DNA of 64,000 nt from Wuchereria bancrofti (taxonomy: Eukaryota; Nematoda; Chromadorea; Rhabditida; Onchocercidae). Location: the NCBI GenBank assembly GCA_005281725.1, contig SSBO01000003.1, positions 829,396-893,395 of the forward strand, read 5' to 3'. The notes beneath the pieces were generated by a model. It saw only the letters and a program-made list of their open reading frames with translations. It did not search any database and was not told where the DNA came from. Position numbers and translations under genes: made by a program. Of the stretch, positions 27,171 to 39,938 are shown one piece after another (position 1 is the first letter of the stretch; every line of letters begins with the position of its first letter).

Positions 27171-30100
27171 TTTGTTTTCGAATATACCTTTGTTGATTTC
27201 ATTAAAAGAGAAGTTTTTCTCTTAATGCATTATCTCAAATCACAGTTATCACAATTTTGCTCTTTTTTTTTCCCATAAGTAATAAAATTGTGGGAAATCA
27301 TAGCATATATATCAATCAAGAATTTTTGTCAACAAAAATTTTAGTTATGATCAAAATGAAATTTTAGTCTATCATCAAATATATATCACAGAAATAATTT
27401 GCTTAGTATGAGTTAGTTTTAGAAGATAATTCAAACTTAAGCTATAATTAGCTCATATTACATTTGTTTAGTGAAGTAAATTTATTTGGAGTGAAAATTT
27501 TCGTACCAGGTGGTGATCGAGAACATCGAATTCTATTCTATTTATGTTTTCTCTAAATTTATGAAATATTTTTGAAGAGAAACGAAAAAAAAAAAAAAGA
27601 GACAGTTGAAGGATATTATTGCAGATGCTACTATATGTGATGAACTAACATTTCATGTCTCCATTTCTTCGATAGAAAGAGGTTAAAATATATTACTTAT
27701 TGAGCGGTCAGTGTTTTGCTGTTAAGAAATATTGTGGCTAAAGCAATAAACACTGGTCGTAGTTTAGAGTAGAACATAAATAGGAACATAAATCAAAGAA
27801 GTAGCAGAAGAAGAGAAATAGAAAAAAAAAAAATGAAAGATTTCACTATTTGAAAAAAAAAAAAAAAGAAGTGTTCAGAGATTAGAAGCTATAATATATG
27901 TGTCAAAAAAAAAAAAAAAAAAAAGATGTCTAAGCATTGAATACTAACAATGTGAACATTTAAACCTATTGAATTGAAAAAATAATTGCTTAAGCAATAA
28001 GTGGAATGAAATTATATGATGAATTTGAATATTGAAAAAATTTTTTTTCGTTTAACTTCAGCACTAAGAATTGTCACAACTGTCACCAATTCAGTGTATC
28101 ATTGATTAGTGTTACTAATATGATATTATGCTAGAGAGATACACTGATCAAATTTCCCAAACAAAAATAAAAACAAAAAAATATTTACGAGCATAGAGCT
28201 GTCAATACTTTGGCTCGATTCCATAACACAATAATTAGAATAGCTTAGTGTTCGTCAAGCAAAATGTACCAATAATTTATCCACAATTTGTTTAAAAAAA
28301 AAAAAAGAAGAAAGAAAGAAAGGAAAAATTCTTTTTGAGTGTCAATTTGCTTGTGGGAATTACAAATGGAAAAATAAGACAAAATTAATTTAGAAAAGAA
28401 TGTATATCGAACAAATGAAAAAGCTTGTCGTAGTATTCGTTTCATTTTGATTATACAAGAAAAAAAAAAAAACATGAAAGTTTTAAAATGATTAATAAAT
28501 GAGAAAAAATTGAAAATTATCAACACAAGAAAAGTGGGAAAAAAGAATAAAATAGTAATTCAAACATTTTAATAAAAGATTTCTGGAGTTTACAGTTAAA
28601 ATATTATTTGAAAGGATAGGAAATAAAATAGAAAACAAACAAGGATTGTTGCTAAATTACATTTAGCAGCAAAATATGAAAATACTGCATTACAAATGCA
28701 CAAAACTTCAAAGTAAATTACTGGGAAATATTTTTGATACGAAAATTAGATAATTAATTAGAACATGTCAAACGCATCTGCACAACTCACTCGTTGAACT
28801 TTGACGTTTTACTCAGTTAATCAATAACGTGAAGTTAATGGTGATTAAATCTGACTATTTACTGAATACTATTTATAAATGTTAAAGTATGAATAGAAAA
28901 AATGAAACTATTACTATTACTATAGCTCTTATCAAAGTTAAAATTTTTTTATAAGTCTATGTAATAACAATATTAGATAATATCCATTTAAATGATAAAT
29001 AAAAATTTAGCGAAATTTTTGATTCCTCCTTCATCTATCTATAAGATCAGATATTTCTCGTTGAAACAATATGATTCGATGGATCGACCTAAATGTATAT
29101 GTTTCAAGTTGTTTGATCTATACACAAATGATTGAAATAAATAAAAAATACCGAGAAATGGCTTAATAAGTTTGTTCTCTTAATGAGAATATATTTCAGG
29201 AAGAAATAATTATACAATATTTGGATGCTTCACAGCAAAAACAATGAATGAACAAGCAACACTTGTTTCTTCAATTCAACAATATCACAATTCCACATTT
29301 TTTTTGATTTGATTCAAATCCAATTTTGCTCAGCCATTTGGCCTAATTCAATTTTCTTCAATCCGCATTTATTTGAATCCTTCTTTTCTTCTTTTCTATA
29401 TTGATTTGAAGTAAAATGAAATGAAGTTACACTAATTAGATTACAGTCAACATTTTGATCTTCTTTGTTCTCTCTTTGAATTGAACTAGATAGAATCGAT
29501 TTGACTTACTGCTCAAAAATACCCGCAGTATAGTTAAATTGAATTGTGTAGAATTAAGAGATATTTGAATATTTTTATTTCTTTTTTTCATTTCTCTATT
29601 TTCTCAGTTCTCTTCCATTCTCCTTGTTTTTCTTGCCCGATGTATCACTAATCCTTTTTTAATCTTACAGCATTTATTAAATTTTCATCCACTCGTAAGA
29701 ACTTATTTTACAAGATCGAAAAATTCATTTTTTTGCTAAAGATGCAAAACTTCGGCATCTCGTGAAGTGTAAAAGTTTTTCTACATTTAAGTTTTTGCTC
29801 CTAAAATTAGACAAAATAGCATCAAAGCATTTATCCATTCAAAGAGGATTCCAAAAAAAACAGAATTGCATTTTAAAAAGAAAAATAGTTGAAATCATTT
29901 GAATCTATATTAAAGAGTTTACTAAAAATTATGAACAGAAGGATTAGTATTCCTAAAACGATATTTCCTGAAAGTGAGAATTTAACCATAGCCTTCCCAC
30001 TCATATTCCATTTTAACATTGAAATTTCCTAACTTACTCTATGAAATTTCATTCTTTTCTCACTTTTCAATATGATAGATGTATTCGCTGCCTGTTTTAT

Positions 30101-31752
30101 AAATATTTCAGCTATTTATTGATAAATGTAATAAATGAACAGTTTAGTGACCTGATTCGAAGAACCTATCCAATGGATTCAGGTTGTTAAACAATGCCGA
30201 AAATTCAATTGCAAACTTCCTACCTTTCATGTATGCTACGTTATACACACTTCATGTATCTCTGAGACTAAACAAAAAGCAATATTTGCAATCGACTATT
30301 TAATATAAAATATGTATCACTTTGATATGGAAAATATTATCACACACTATTTATACATAAATAATCCGTTTTCTCTATTATTCGTTATCAAAATTTTTTC
30401 TTACTTTTACTAAATTCACTTACTAAATCATCATCCACTTATGTACTGCAAAGAATTGAACACTCATATTCCATTTTAACAAGCATATTTTCCATTTCAA
30501 AAATACAAGCGAAATAGAATCGTGAAAAGTAATGTCATTTAAATATGTATGGACGTGATCAACAATTCTTCTACAAAAAGATGGATTTTGAAAGTAACAA
30601 AAACTAAGAGATCAAACTACTTGGTAATCTCTTACATTTTTGTCTGTGCCCTATTTTACTGAGTCTATGAATGAAAGTTTCAAAACCGGATATCCATATT
30701 TTAGAATCCTCTCAGACGTTGTAAAAAAAAAAAAATACAAAAAAATGACTCGAAACTAATTTATACAAACGTAGATTTCGACGTGAACTGGTAGCCTGGA
30801 CGAAATCCTCTCGAATAAATTGGTCATTAACTTATATTAACTGAAAGGAATCGAAGATAAATAATTCTAGATAAATAAATCCAACCGTATCCTTTCCCGT
30901 GATTCGAAATAACGGTGAGAACACATCAGGAAGATATTAAATAAATTGTTTCTAGAAGATTATATTCAACCACTCTATTAGACTTGATATTGAATAGTAT
31001 TACACTGCAAATGAAGAGATGTTGCCTGAACCAATACTAGCGATTCACTGTAAATTTAATTAAACGCAACACTAAGAGGCTAGATCGGTTCTTTTTTCAG
31101 CATTTTTTTAAAACGAGAAAAGATATTAAAAATGGCTAGTGCTTGTTATTAAGACTCAGACATGACTTTCTCTACACCCTTCTTTGGAAGAGTTGATAAA
31201 AAAAGAATGCGATAAGTCCACATTTTTCTCAAAAAATCTCATTATGTGGCATTTTAGTAACAAATTACAAGTTTTATTCGTAATATATGTTACAAGTTGT
31301 TCATTTGATTATATCTAGCGAAACAACCAGGAAAATGAAAAAACCGTTCTTTAAAATCCATCTTCTGTACAAAGTAAAATGTACTTGCTTAAAGGAATTA
31401 AAAATTAACAACAAACATTTAGATTTGAAATGAAATCCAAATTTGAAACGAAAAATAACCGTAAAATTTAGCAAACAGAAAAGGAGCAAAGTTCCACATT
31501 ACTTACTAAAACATGCAATATATAAAGCATCCAGAAGTAAGCAATTACAAAACTATTCCCAAAAATTTTTGCAACTCGACAATACCTAAGCTGTAAACAT
31601 AAACAGTAAATAATGACTGGCAACCTATGAAAATTATTCTTCAAAATTTCTCCATCAAGATTTAATTCTAAACAGCTTTACTTCCATCATAAAAGCATAA
31701 CTTTCTCGTAGTGAGAGTGATTAAATATGTACGCATTGCAATTCAAATAAGT

Positions 31753-33182
31753 CTAAACTGGATACCGACTTTCAGGTGCTAAACGATCCAAAATCTGCAA
31801 ACGCTTACTTGAACAAAAAATGAGAAAAGAAAAAAAAAATGGAATTCCTGCATTCACCTCAACTCACAGTTATAATGATTAATTAAGGATAAAAGATGAA
31901 GAACGAAGGTCTTAAGCCAATACACATATAGTGAAACTTTACATTTTGATTTCACAGTTCACAGACAAAAACAAGGGCCGTATGACGGTATTTCTCAACA
32001 TAACGAAATAAAAACTGCTCGGTTATTCTAAGAAAAAAGTATGTTACCTGTGATATTCCTGGTAAACATAAAAAACTACCAACAATAGGAACCTGTCGAA
32101 GAAAATTTGTAGCAACGGGCAGAAAACCGCTGAAATCAGCATTAATTTGTTTGTATCTTGAATATACAAAATCGATGCATATTTTTGGTTTTCGGTATAT
32201 AAAGCAAAGGGGATATGAGAAAAAAGTAATCCCGAGTTTTTGAAATAATACAACATATAAGGGACATGGTCCATTTAGTTAAACTGCATAAATACGCGAA
32301 TCAGTTGTGGAAAAATCTAAAGTGAAACCTGTATATACAAGATTTAATAGCAAGTAATACTCATGAAATAAACAGTTGAAGATTATTTTCATAAGAAATC
32401 GAATGAAATTTGCTAAAAAAAAGAGGAACTTGCCCAAACAAAAGAAAAAAGCCCCAAATTTCAGCAACGATTCCCAATAACGGCCAACCAATTAATACAA
32501 TGATAATGCCACCAAGAAATAATGAAGATGCTTTGACTTTATGCCTTTGAAAAAAGAATGCCACTGTACGTTGGATTCCTATTACCAGTACTAACCCGCT
32601 TATAAATAACAGCTGAAATGACATGAAGAAGTAAGTTAATCATATTGAACTTTTATGCTTCAATAAAATGATCCGAAATAAGTGAACTAACATTTCCAAT
32701 AGCGAGTAATGCTCCATCCAAAAAGAGAATAATACCAAGTGTGAAGAATGTGACGCCAAATAATGTCAATCCAATACCAATTTCTGAAATTACTGACTGA
32801 CAAATTGAGAAGTAAATGAAAAAAAAAACTATACCTCTATATGGATTTTATATTTTAAAATATTCACTAGAAAAATACTATGTGCTTTTCTCTTTGCATT
32901 ACATTAAATTAAGAAGCTCATCTGAAAAGGTGGTGAGGTGATGAATAGTCACACATGAGATTACTTAGTGTACTGATGTGCCATAATTGTGGAAAGAATG
33001 TTACATTTAAAATTTACCTTAACTATTAATAGTACTGTCAACAGATTATGTTTAAAAAAACTACGTGAAGTAAAGAAACCAAAAAAAAAATATACATATA
33101 TATATATGAGAAATATAACAAACGTACGTTTCGTGCTACTCAATTCAAAATTCATTACTGCTGGGGCGGCCAATCGCCTCAC
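31753..33182 (-). CDS. golt-1: Vesicle transport protein GOT1 (GOLT1 homologue)
   Basis: GOT1 is a four-span membrane protein of ER-Golgi vesicles that helps COPII vesicle biogenesis and fusion. Five exons join in frame: 33128-33182, 32692-32783, 32434-32612, 32048-32129 and 31753-31794. The N-terminus reads [15 protein letters not shown], like LTDTQKIGMGLTGFG of human GOLT1B. The middle has [20 protein letters not shown] and [14 protein letters not shown], and the end has [10 protein letters not shown] and CLPGIS. Starting at the first ATG gives 149 aa. The second ATG (33155) gives 140 aa, close to the usual 138 and probably the real start. Intron 3 begins with GC (donor gcaagt at 32433-32428). 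The frame and the family sequence LLF-G-GF(L/F)P require this, and the nearest GT would cause an early stop. The gene lies head to head with the TCP11-like gene. Confidence 0.95.
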
Positions 33183-34008
33183 TTCAGCTTCTCAAGAGAT
33201 AAGTGTCTCTTATCACTTTGATAATCAAATCAGTTCAATTGCCGAACCCTCTGAAAATACTCCAAATCTACGTCACAAACCAACTCCATACGCTCTCCCA
33301 CTGCTTCATTCTCAAACTTTTAACGCGTCCCATTTCATCAAATTGAGAAGCCATTTGGAAAGATGCTGAGATGTTCTAGTTGTTCCCCCAAATGCATTGA
33401 ATATGATAGTGGCACATTTTAGGTATTTTTATGGGAATGCAAAGAGGAATCTCGGGTAAAATTTTGAAATTCGTCGAAAGAGAGAAGGAATAGGGAGAAA
33501 TGTTTCAGTTTATGAAATTTGTAAAAGTCAAAATAAGCATAAACAATCAGGAAACTATATATGATAAAATTTCTAATTGTGCCAATAGACCTTATTTTCT
33601 TTGTCACTGTCTTGTCGATTTTTTTTTTCTTGTATAATATAAATGGAGAAATTTCAGAAACAGACAGTTTCTTTAAGGAACGGTAACTTTTCTTTGTATT
33701 AATCATTTTAATTTCATTCGACTTACAACTATAGATCTGTGATAGTTTTTTTAAATGTGTCCTTTTAGTTTGTCTCATTCCTGTAGTTTCTTTTTTTTTC
33801 TTTTTTTTCTTCTTTTTTTTTTCTTTTTTTTTTGTCACATTCATTCCTTCCTCCTCGGATTTCCATTTTCATCTGACATTTAGCTTCTGACCGTATGAAA
33901 TCTGGTAAAATTTCTTTAAATTATATATGTAGAACCGTTTCTTGAGAAATAGGATTTTACTTCGAATTATCAGTGTTTTTAGAAACTTCCCGAAAGATTC
34001 CTTGAAGA
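33183..34008. promoter_or_regulatory. Shared upstream region between GOLT1 and TCP11-like genes
   Basis: About 826 bases separate the start codons of two divergent genes, so both promoters should lie here. A ttttag site at about 33974-33979 could be a trans- or cis-splice acceptor for the plus-strand gene. Open frames in this stretch (33240-33369 plus; 33419-33844 minus, poly-Lys) show no family match and are not called. Confidence 0.45.
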
Positions 34009-37000
34009 ATGTCAAATGAGGATGAAGAGAAAGAAATTGAAACAAATAAATCTACAAATGAAGATTCGAAAAGAGAATGTACTGTTTTAGTAAAGGATGT
34101 CCCTAGTTCAAATAGTACTGCTACTAAGCGAAAAAGAAGCGATCTTAGCATTCCCACAGCTAACACTGCTGATTTACCAACGTGGGTAGCTGGTAAGATT
34201 ATTCTGTGATATTTAGTATTTGATGGTAACCTTTTCATTTTAAAGAGGAGAGAATTTTTTAAGCTGGTAAGAGATTATTCTCATTTTGAACGATTCTGGG
34301 ATAAGAGATTTCAAATTTGTTTTATTATGAAATTTGAAAATTAAAGTCTAAATGTATCCTTCAAGCTACTCGTAATGGACAGGTCATAGTCAAAGCGGTA
34401 ATAGTTTAACACTTACCTTTAAGGAGAAGGAATAGGATCAGTTGATGTATCTTTTTCAAATGTCTTTATCGAGTGCATTCTTTTTGCAGGTACTTCTCCA
34501 GCGAAATTTGTAAGTATGGATGAATTGATGAAGATGTCAGAAGCATTGGAGAATATGGCACTGGTACATGAAATTGCAGTTAATCCCGAGTTTGTTATCG
34601 AGAAAAACCCAGCAAATCAAATAGAGCAAGTGGTGGAAAATTGTATGAAAAAAGCTTACTGGGATAAACTGCGTGAAGACCTTACTCGCATACCGCCAGA
34701 TTACTCTTGTGCCCTGATTTTGCTTGATGATATCAAAAAGGTTATTTCCATACGTTTAGCCTTATGCACATATGCGACTGACTGTAGGTGTACTCCATGA
34801 AGGGCAAAAAAAGCGGAATGTTAATATTTATGCTGTTAATTATAGCATGATATTTTGATAAATCTTAAGATCACAGTTATTTATGTCAAAAATTATCGAG
34901 AAGGAAAAATTTCAAAAAATTCGTGCGTTTGTTTCAAATGTGATTTTTTTTAATTGTGGCTTTTCTTATTATCAGCTCTATTTTATATTTTATGTTACAG
35001 ATGATGTTAGATTTGCTGACGCGGCACCATGTTCGTTTGCGTTCCGAAATAGAATGTATTCTGGATACTGATTTATTAAAGCAACAAGCTGAAAATAAAT
35101 GCTTGGACGTGCGTCAATTATTTGAAAGTATTGTTGAACTCTTGAGTAGGCTCTGTGCACCGGCAAGAGACAAAATGGTGAATGATTTGCGTGAGAAGAC
35201 AGATAATGTAGAGATGTTAAGGCAAGTTCATTTCTAAAATGTAAGTTTGCGTTATATCAAATGCCAGAATGTAAATGTATGTGAACCTTTAGAGGTGTAT
35301 GTGAACTTCTGGATTTAATGAAATTGGATATGGCCAACTTTTTTGTACAAATTAATCGCTCTGCTGTTGAAAAGCATTCAGCTGAATACGAAAGAAGGCA
35401 ATTTATGAAGCTACTGGACAAAAACCCAGGTTCGTAACATTCACGAAGTTTTTTTTCTCTGAAAAATACAGGAAGATAAAAGTACTGCTGAAATTTACGC
35501 CTATTCCATTTGTTCATTACTTCCGTATTCGCATAGGACGTTTGCAAGTATTAAAAAGATCAGTGGTGTATCATTCCGTTTTTCTCAGATATAATTTTTT
35601 GATTTTAGAATTAGAATTGTCAACGATGAAATGGTTGTATAGACATATAAGTATGAGCAATACAGACGCACCATCAGCCAAAAAAAGTTTTGAAGTAAAT
35701 CTTGTATTTGATCTCTTATCCTCCATTTATGTAATTTCCTCTTCTTTTTCACTTTCTGCAAGTTCGGATTTTTTTTTTTTTTTTTTTGAATACTCATCAG
35801 TTTAGTTTTGCAGGACTTGAATAACAGTGAAGTAAATGGTATAGTAAGTAGTGCATATATGGAATTGTTGGAATGGGATTGTCAAAATGCCTACCCTGAA
35901 ACCCTAAAGGTATCGTTCTCTTTTTACATACAATTTTACATACAAGTTATTCAAATTATATCGATCAATTTTCTTAGAGTTGTGAAAATTGAACTATTTG
36001 TCAGAATGCAAAAAAAAAAAATGAATTTCTTTTTAATTACGTCATACTTCATGATCATATCAAGCCTGATATATAAAAATACAGATTGATTAATAAAACG
36101 ATCGACAAAAATTATTGTCAAAATTGTTTGTTTGAAGAAAAATCAAGAAAACCATATCAGAACTTTACTTAACAATGATAACATTCAAGCCATCCTCTCA
36201 CAAATCTCCTTGTAATTCTGCCGTTAATGTTTTTGATTTTATTGCCCCAATTTTTTGGAATAAATATAAATTACAACAATATTCAGATGGTGATATATAT
36301 TTGTTTAACAATTTTAGTAATATCGATTTTGTCAAGCAATTAACTGGTCATAAGCTTGGTAAATTTAAAATATTATTAATTACATCAACACTTTCAACTC
36401 TCTAAAGGATAGTGGATTGTTCTTGTTCATTATTTTAGTAAATGTTTTGGTTTGATGGCGTTTTAGATCGATCGTTTACGACTGGAAGCTATAGCTACGA
36501 AATATTTACAGTTAATCATATGTACCAGTTGTGTACTAGTTTCTTGCAATCTTGCTGGAAAGGACGTAGCTCAAATTAAAGATTTCAAGACAAATTTAAA
36601 AAACGACGTGGTCGTAATTACTAATAATATCGTTGAAAGGTTAATTTTAATGTCCTCATTTCTTTTTGGAAGTTTGCTGTTTATTTATCGAAACTTCAAC
36701 TTCAATTTTACAACTTAAAAATTTTTTAGTAACATAGTGGGTCATCTTGAAGCAGTATCTGTTCTTTGTAATAAGAGAATATCAAAGTGTTGCGAAACAT
36801 TAAACATTAATTGGACTAAGGAAAAATCCATTGAATTGGAAGAACAAATTTTTCAAATTAGGGATCATGCAAATCATGTCCGGAAACTTATCCGTAAGTT
36901 GATTCTAATTTTTTTACTCTTGAATTCTCGATTTCAGTTGTATTTTCCAAACTTAATACTGTTAATAATCTCTGATTTCCACTGTCGTTTATATTTTCAT

Positions 37001-37243
37001 AAGACTGAGAGTTCATTATTCAATTAAAACTTTTTTGCTGTAGGTGACAGGATGCACAACTTCATTCTTTCAATTACCTCAAATCGAGTACCGTCCTATC
37101 AGCAGCGATTTCCACCCGGTTTATCAGTAGTACATGCGGAACTTTCAGCCCTTACTGCACGTTTTGCACGTATTGTAAATCATAATAGAGAAACTTTTGG
37201 TCCATATTATGGCCAGTTAATTAAAAGATTGATGAATAACTAA
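34009..37243 (+). CDS. TCP11-like protein (T-complex protein 11 family)
   Basis: Nine exons join in frame to 503 aa, close to human TCP11L1 (509): 34009-34192, 34490-34740, 35001-35221, 35293-35429, 35609-35694, 35814-35909, 36467-36639, 36730-36893 and 37044-37243. Family landmarks are SPAKFVSMDELMKMSE, RLRSEIECILDTDLLKQQAE, LLDLMKLDMANF, EYERRQFMKLL, MELLEWD...YPETL, and the C-terminal FPPGLSVVHAELSALTARFA then FGPYYGQLIKRL. The protein is alpha-helical and cytosolic. Known members act in sperm function or cAMP-linked signalling in mammals and in growth in yeast (SOK1), but the biochemical role is unclear. The first 60 residues are charged and unlike the family. Intron 3 begins with GC (gcaagt at 35222); reading on would stop after seven codons. 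The gene is divergent from GOLT1. Confidence 0.95.
36175..36405 (+). other. Intronic open frame with coding-like composition
   Basis: Inside intron 6 of the TCP11-like gene, 76 codons are open. They read, in parts, SSHKSPCNSAVNVFDFIAP and NNFSNIDFVKQLTGHKLG, ending at a gtaaat donor-like site. I do not recognise it. Phase 1 at that donor does not fit the phase-0 flanking exons, so a simple cassette exon is unlikely. It could be a relic or chance. Confidence 0.25.
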
Positions 37244-37803
37244 ATGCTTTCATTGGTAATGAAATAACACTATTACCTCATCTTTAAATTCCGGTGTTGT
37301 ATTTTTTCTTCTTTCTTTTAGTGTTTGATAAATGATCGTGAGAATGCAGTACAGTGATTTATTATATGATTATTAAAAAATGGACTCAGAGTAAACAAAG
37401 TAAACATCAAATCTATTATAAATAAAGGGGGCATTCAAATTTACATACAACATGATGGATATTTTCTGAACTTTAGATCTCTTGATTTAGGTGTTTTTTT
37501 CTCTCCTCACAAAGGCTAGAATATGTCCTTTTTTTTTTTTCAAAATATATAGCTCTAATTATGTTTTGAATTGTAGGAAAGAGTTGTGTTATCAATATGG
37601 GAATGTTATGCTTAAAAGGTTCCTTTAAAAGGAACAATGTTATTTAAAGGAAGATTAGGAGTTGTGGGAGGAAAGAGCTGTGAAAATGATGTATTCCCTC
37701 GGGAATAGCGCGAAAGCAGCAAAAGTTGTTGTCAGCCTACTAATCCATTAAATTTGTCCATTTCTGAAATTTGGTGTTATTTTGGGATGAGTCCTAGGAA
37801 ACG
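37244..37803. other. Intergenic spacer between two plus-strand genes
   Basis: This holds the TCP11-like 3' UTR and the upstream region of the next gene. A possible poly(A) signal, aataaa, occurs at about 37420. The 560-base gap and shared strand are compatible with an operon but do not prove it. Confidence 0.4.
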
Positions 37804-39938
37804 ATGGCTTTCTACTTTGCTTTGATGAATATTTCCAATGCTAGTTTTGATAATTCAACAAAACGTCGCTCATCGTCCCTATCACGTAACCACCGTCAGA
37901 TACAGCGATCTGATCGGCGACGCTGCACAATCATCTCTAATCATGCTGATGCTTTATTCAAGTGAATTAAATTTCAGTTATCACATGCAAATCTTTTTTT
38001 TTTTTGAAATTAATCGATTCTAAATTTCGAATCCGAACTTTTCGATGGGAAAGATTTATTCATGTGCTACGTAATGTATTCTTTCACTATTGACTTTTTG
38101 GAAATAAAAATGATTTTTTTTTTTAAGACCAATTACTGAAATCTTAATCTTAATCATCCTAACGATGAAATTGAATTCTTTTTGTAAAGATTTTAGTAAT
38201 ACAAATATTGTTTACTTTATAATCCACTCTATACTTGTGTGGTTTAAGACAGGAGGAATCATTACCTCAAAATTACCGAAGCCGATATGAATCTCATGAA
38301 GTTCAAAAGGTCTCAAAACTAAGGAATGATATTCAAGAGAAAAAAGTGACGTTCGAGAAAAGAGAATCCAAGAAACCAACAATCAAAATAAATAACTTTA
38401 TAAGAAGTCACGCTTTTTTAGGTAATATATTTTTCGAGTTATAATTACGTTGGTCTAAAAAATTTTGGAGTCTTGTAATCTTTTTTTTCTTACTTTAATA
38501 ACCGAATGATTGTGCTTTATAGTTTTAATTTTAAAGTTAGACTTAAAATTTATAGGTCAAATTCCTTGTATTATGGTCTTCTTTATTCAAATCCATTAAG
38601 AATGATATTAAAATGATCAAATTTAAATATGTCTTTCTGTAAAGCTATAAAGGAAATTGATTTGAATAAATGAAATAAAATGCTGAGAATGTTCAGAAGC
38701 CAAGCCTGTACCAAGCTCAAGAATTTTCGGACACTCAACAATTTGTTATGAAATTTTGATTTTCGTATTTTAAAAATGAAATAATGTTTCAATTGTACAA
38801 TAAATAAATCTTAATGATTTACTCAATTTTGATTCTCAGACAAACATCAAAAGATCAATACGATTTATAAGGAGAAAACTAATGTTTGGGATGCGGAATA
38901 CTTTGTAACAACATTTCATAATGCAGATGTTGAGTACAAACAGCGCAATGTTGTAAAGAATTCGTTGTCGATCCGGAAGATACCTTCATATGGTGATATA
39001 ACAGGTAAGTTAACACTTCAAATAAATATGTATGAATGTGAGTAAATGTATTAAATTAAATGAATTGATTGAATAGAAATTTCAGATGCTTGGTTACTAA
39101 AAACGAAAAGATCAAATTTCAAGCAGGAAGAAAAAGTGAACGAGGTTTGAAATGCATTAATTTAAACTTTTATAATATTTATATATTGCAAAATAGAATT
39201 TAACATTAGCTGTTTATAAATATAAACAGTATTTGTTGCAAATTTAAAAGAAATTCATTTTAGAGATATCCTCTTCGATTATCAGCTTATTCTAACCGCG
39301 TTCAACACGTGAACGATCGAAGCATTACATCTAGTATCGTACAGAATGCTACTAATGAATTAATCGAACAGAAATTAGTCTTATCAGCACCTGCAAGGTT
39401 TTCTTTGTTTATTATCACTTGTAATAGATAATATAACCTTCCTCATAATCAATTTACATCCTTGACGTAGTCTCTTGCTAACTAATTTTGTATTCAGAAA
39501 TTAATAAGCAATGGAATAAATCCTAAAGAACATTTGAACTGCTAATCTAATAACACCAAAATATACTCCTGTTGGATATATTATTTGTGTCCGTGTAACT
39601 TGTGGCGGTCATTTATTGAATGTGGAAGAAACTTGTCGGAATTTCCGTTATATATGTTTAAGAGAAGATTTAGCGATAAAACTTCGAAAACCCTTATTTT
39701 CAGAAGACGGAATTTTTGGAAATCTGCCACCATCTCACGACGACGAAGTGCCAGCGACAATCATTCAAAGTATACGTCGTCTTACTTCAGTTCCGGATTC
39801 CATTTTGTGGAAAACGAATCCAAGACATTGAAGAGTGACTGTAATGAAGCTATTTCAACTGATGAGAATTATATCTTTTCATCTTATATTTATTCGAAAA
39901 GATTACCGCATACAGATGACTCTTGGCGAATTCGATAA
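37804..39938 (+). CDS. Unrecognised basic Ser/Arg/Lys-rich protein (6 exons)
   Basis: Exons 37804-37961, 38249-38421, 38840-39004, 39086-39144, 39264-39397 and a proposed last exon 39629-39938 join in frame to 332 aa. An in-frame TAG lies just before the ATG. I do not recognise the protein. Exon 1 is Arg/Ser-rich (TKRRSSSLSRNHRQIQRSDR). Exon 2 is charged (KLRNDIQEKKVTFEKRESKK). Exon 3 has NVWDAEYFVTTFHNADVEYK and KNSLSIRKIPSYGD. Exon 5 has RLSAYSNRVQHVNDRS. No signal peptide or membrane span is seen, so a nuclear, RNA-binding or cytoskeletal role is possible but unproven. Exons 1-5 have consistent phases, with exon 2 entered from a tttaag acceptor. The 3' end is uncertain: the last exon uses a weak gaag acceptor, and another frame over 39616-39831 is also open. 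The gene is convergent with the next. Confidence 0.6.

Larger units (their letters stand above)
19331..31752. other. Gene-poor AT-rich stretch
   Basis: Apart from the weak candidate exon near 27.0-27.2 kb and microsatellites at 23761-23785 and 24039-24125, I see no gene. Open frames here are short and mostly built from poly-A or poly-T. Confidence 0.55.

Noticed and set aside
30790..30850. Possible short minus exon reading MTNLFERISSRLPVHV
   Set aside because: No acceptor or partner exon and no homology; likely chance.
32989..33369. 126-codon plus frame overlapping GOLT1 exon 1
   Set aside because: It is antisense to a well supported exon and intron; no homology.
33419..33844. 141-codon minus frame starting with poly-Lys
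   Set aside because: Its start comes from a poly-T tract, it has no family match or splice context, and it lies in the shared promoter region of two divergent genes.
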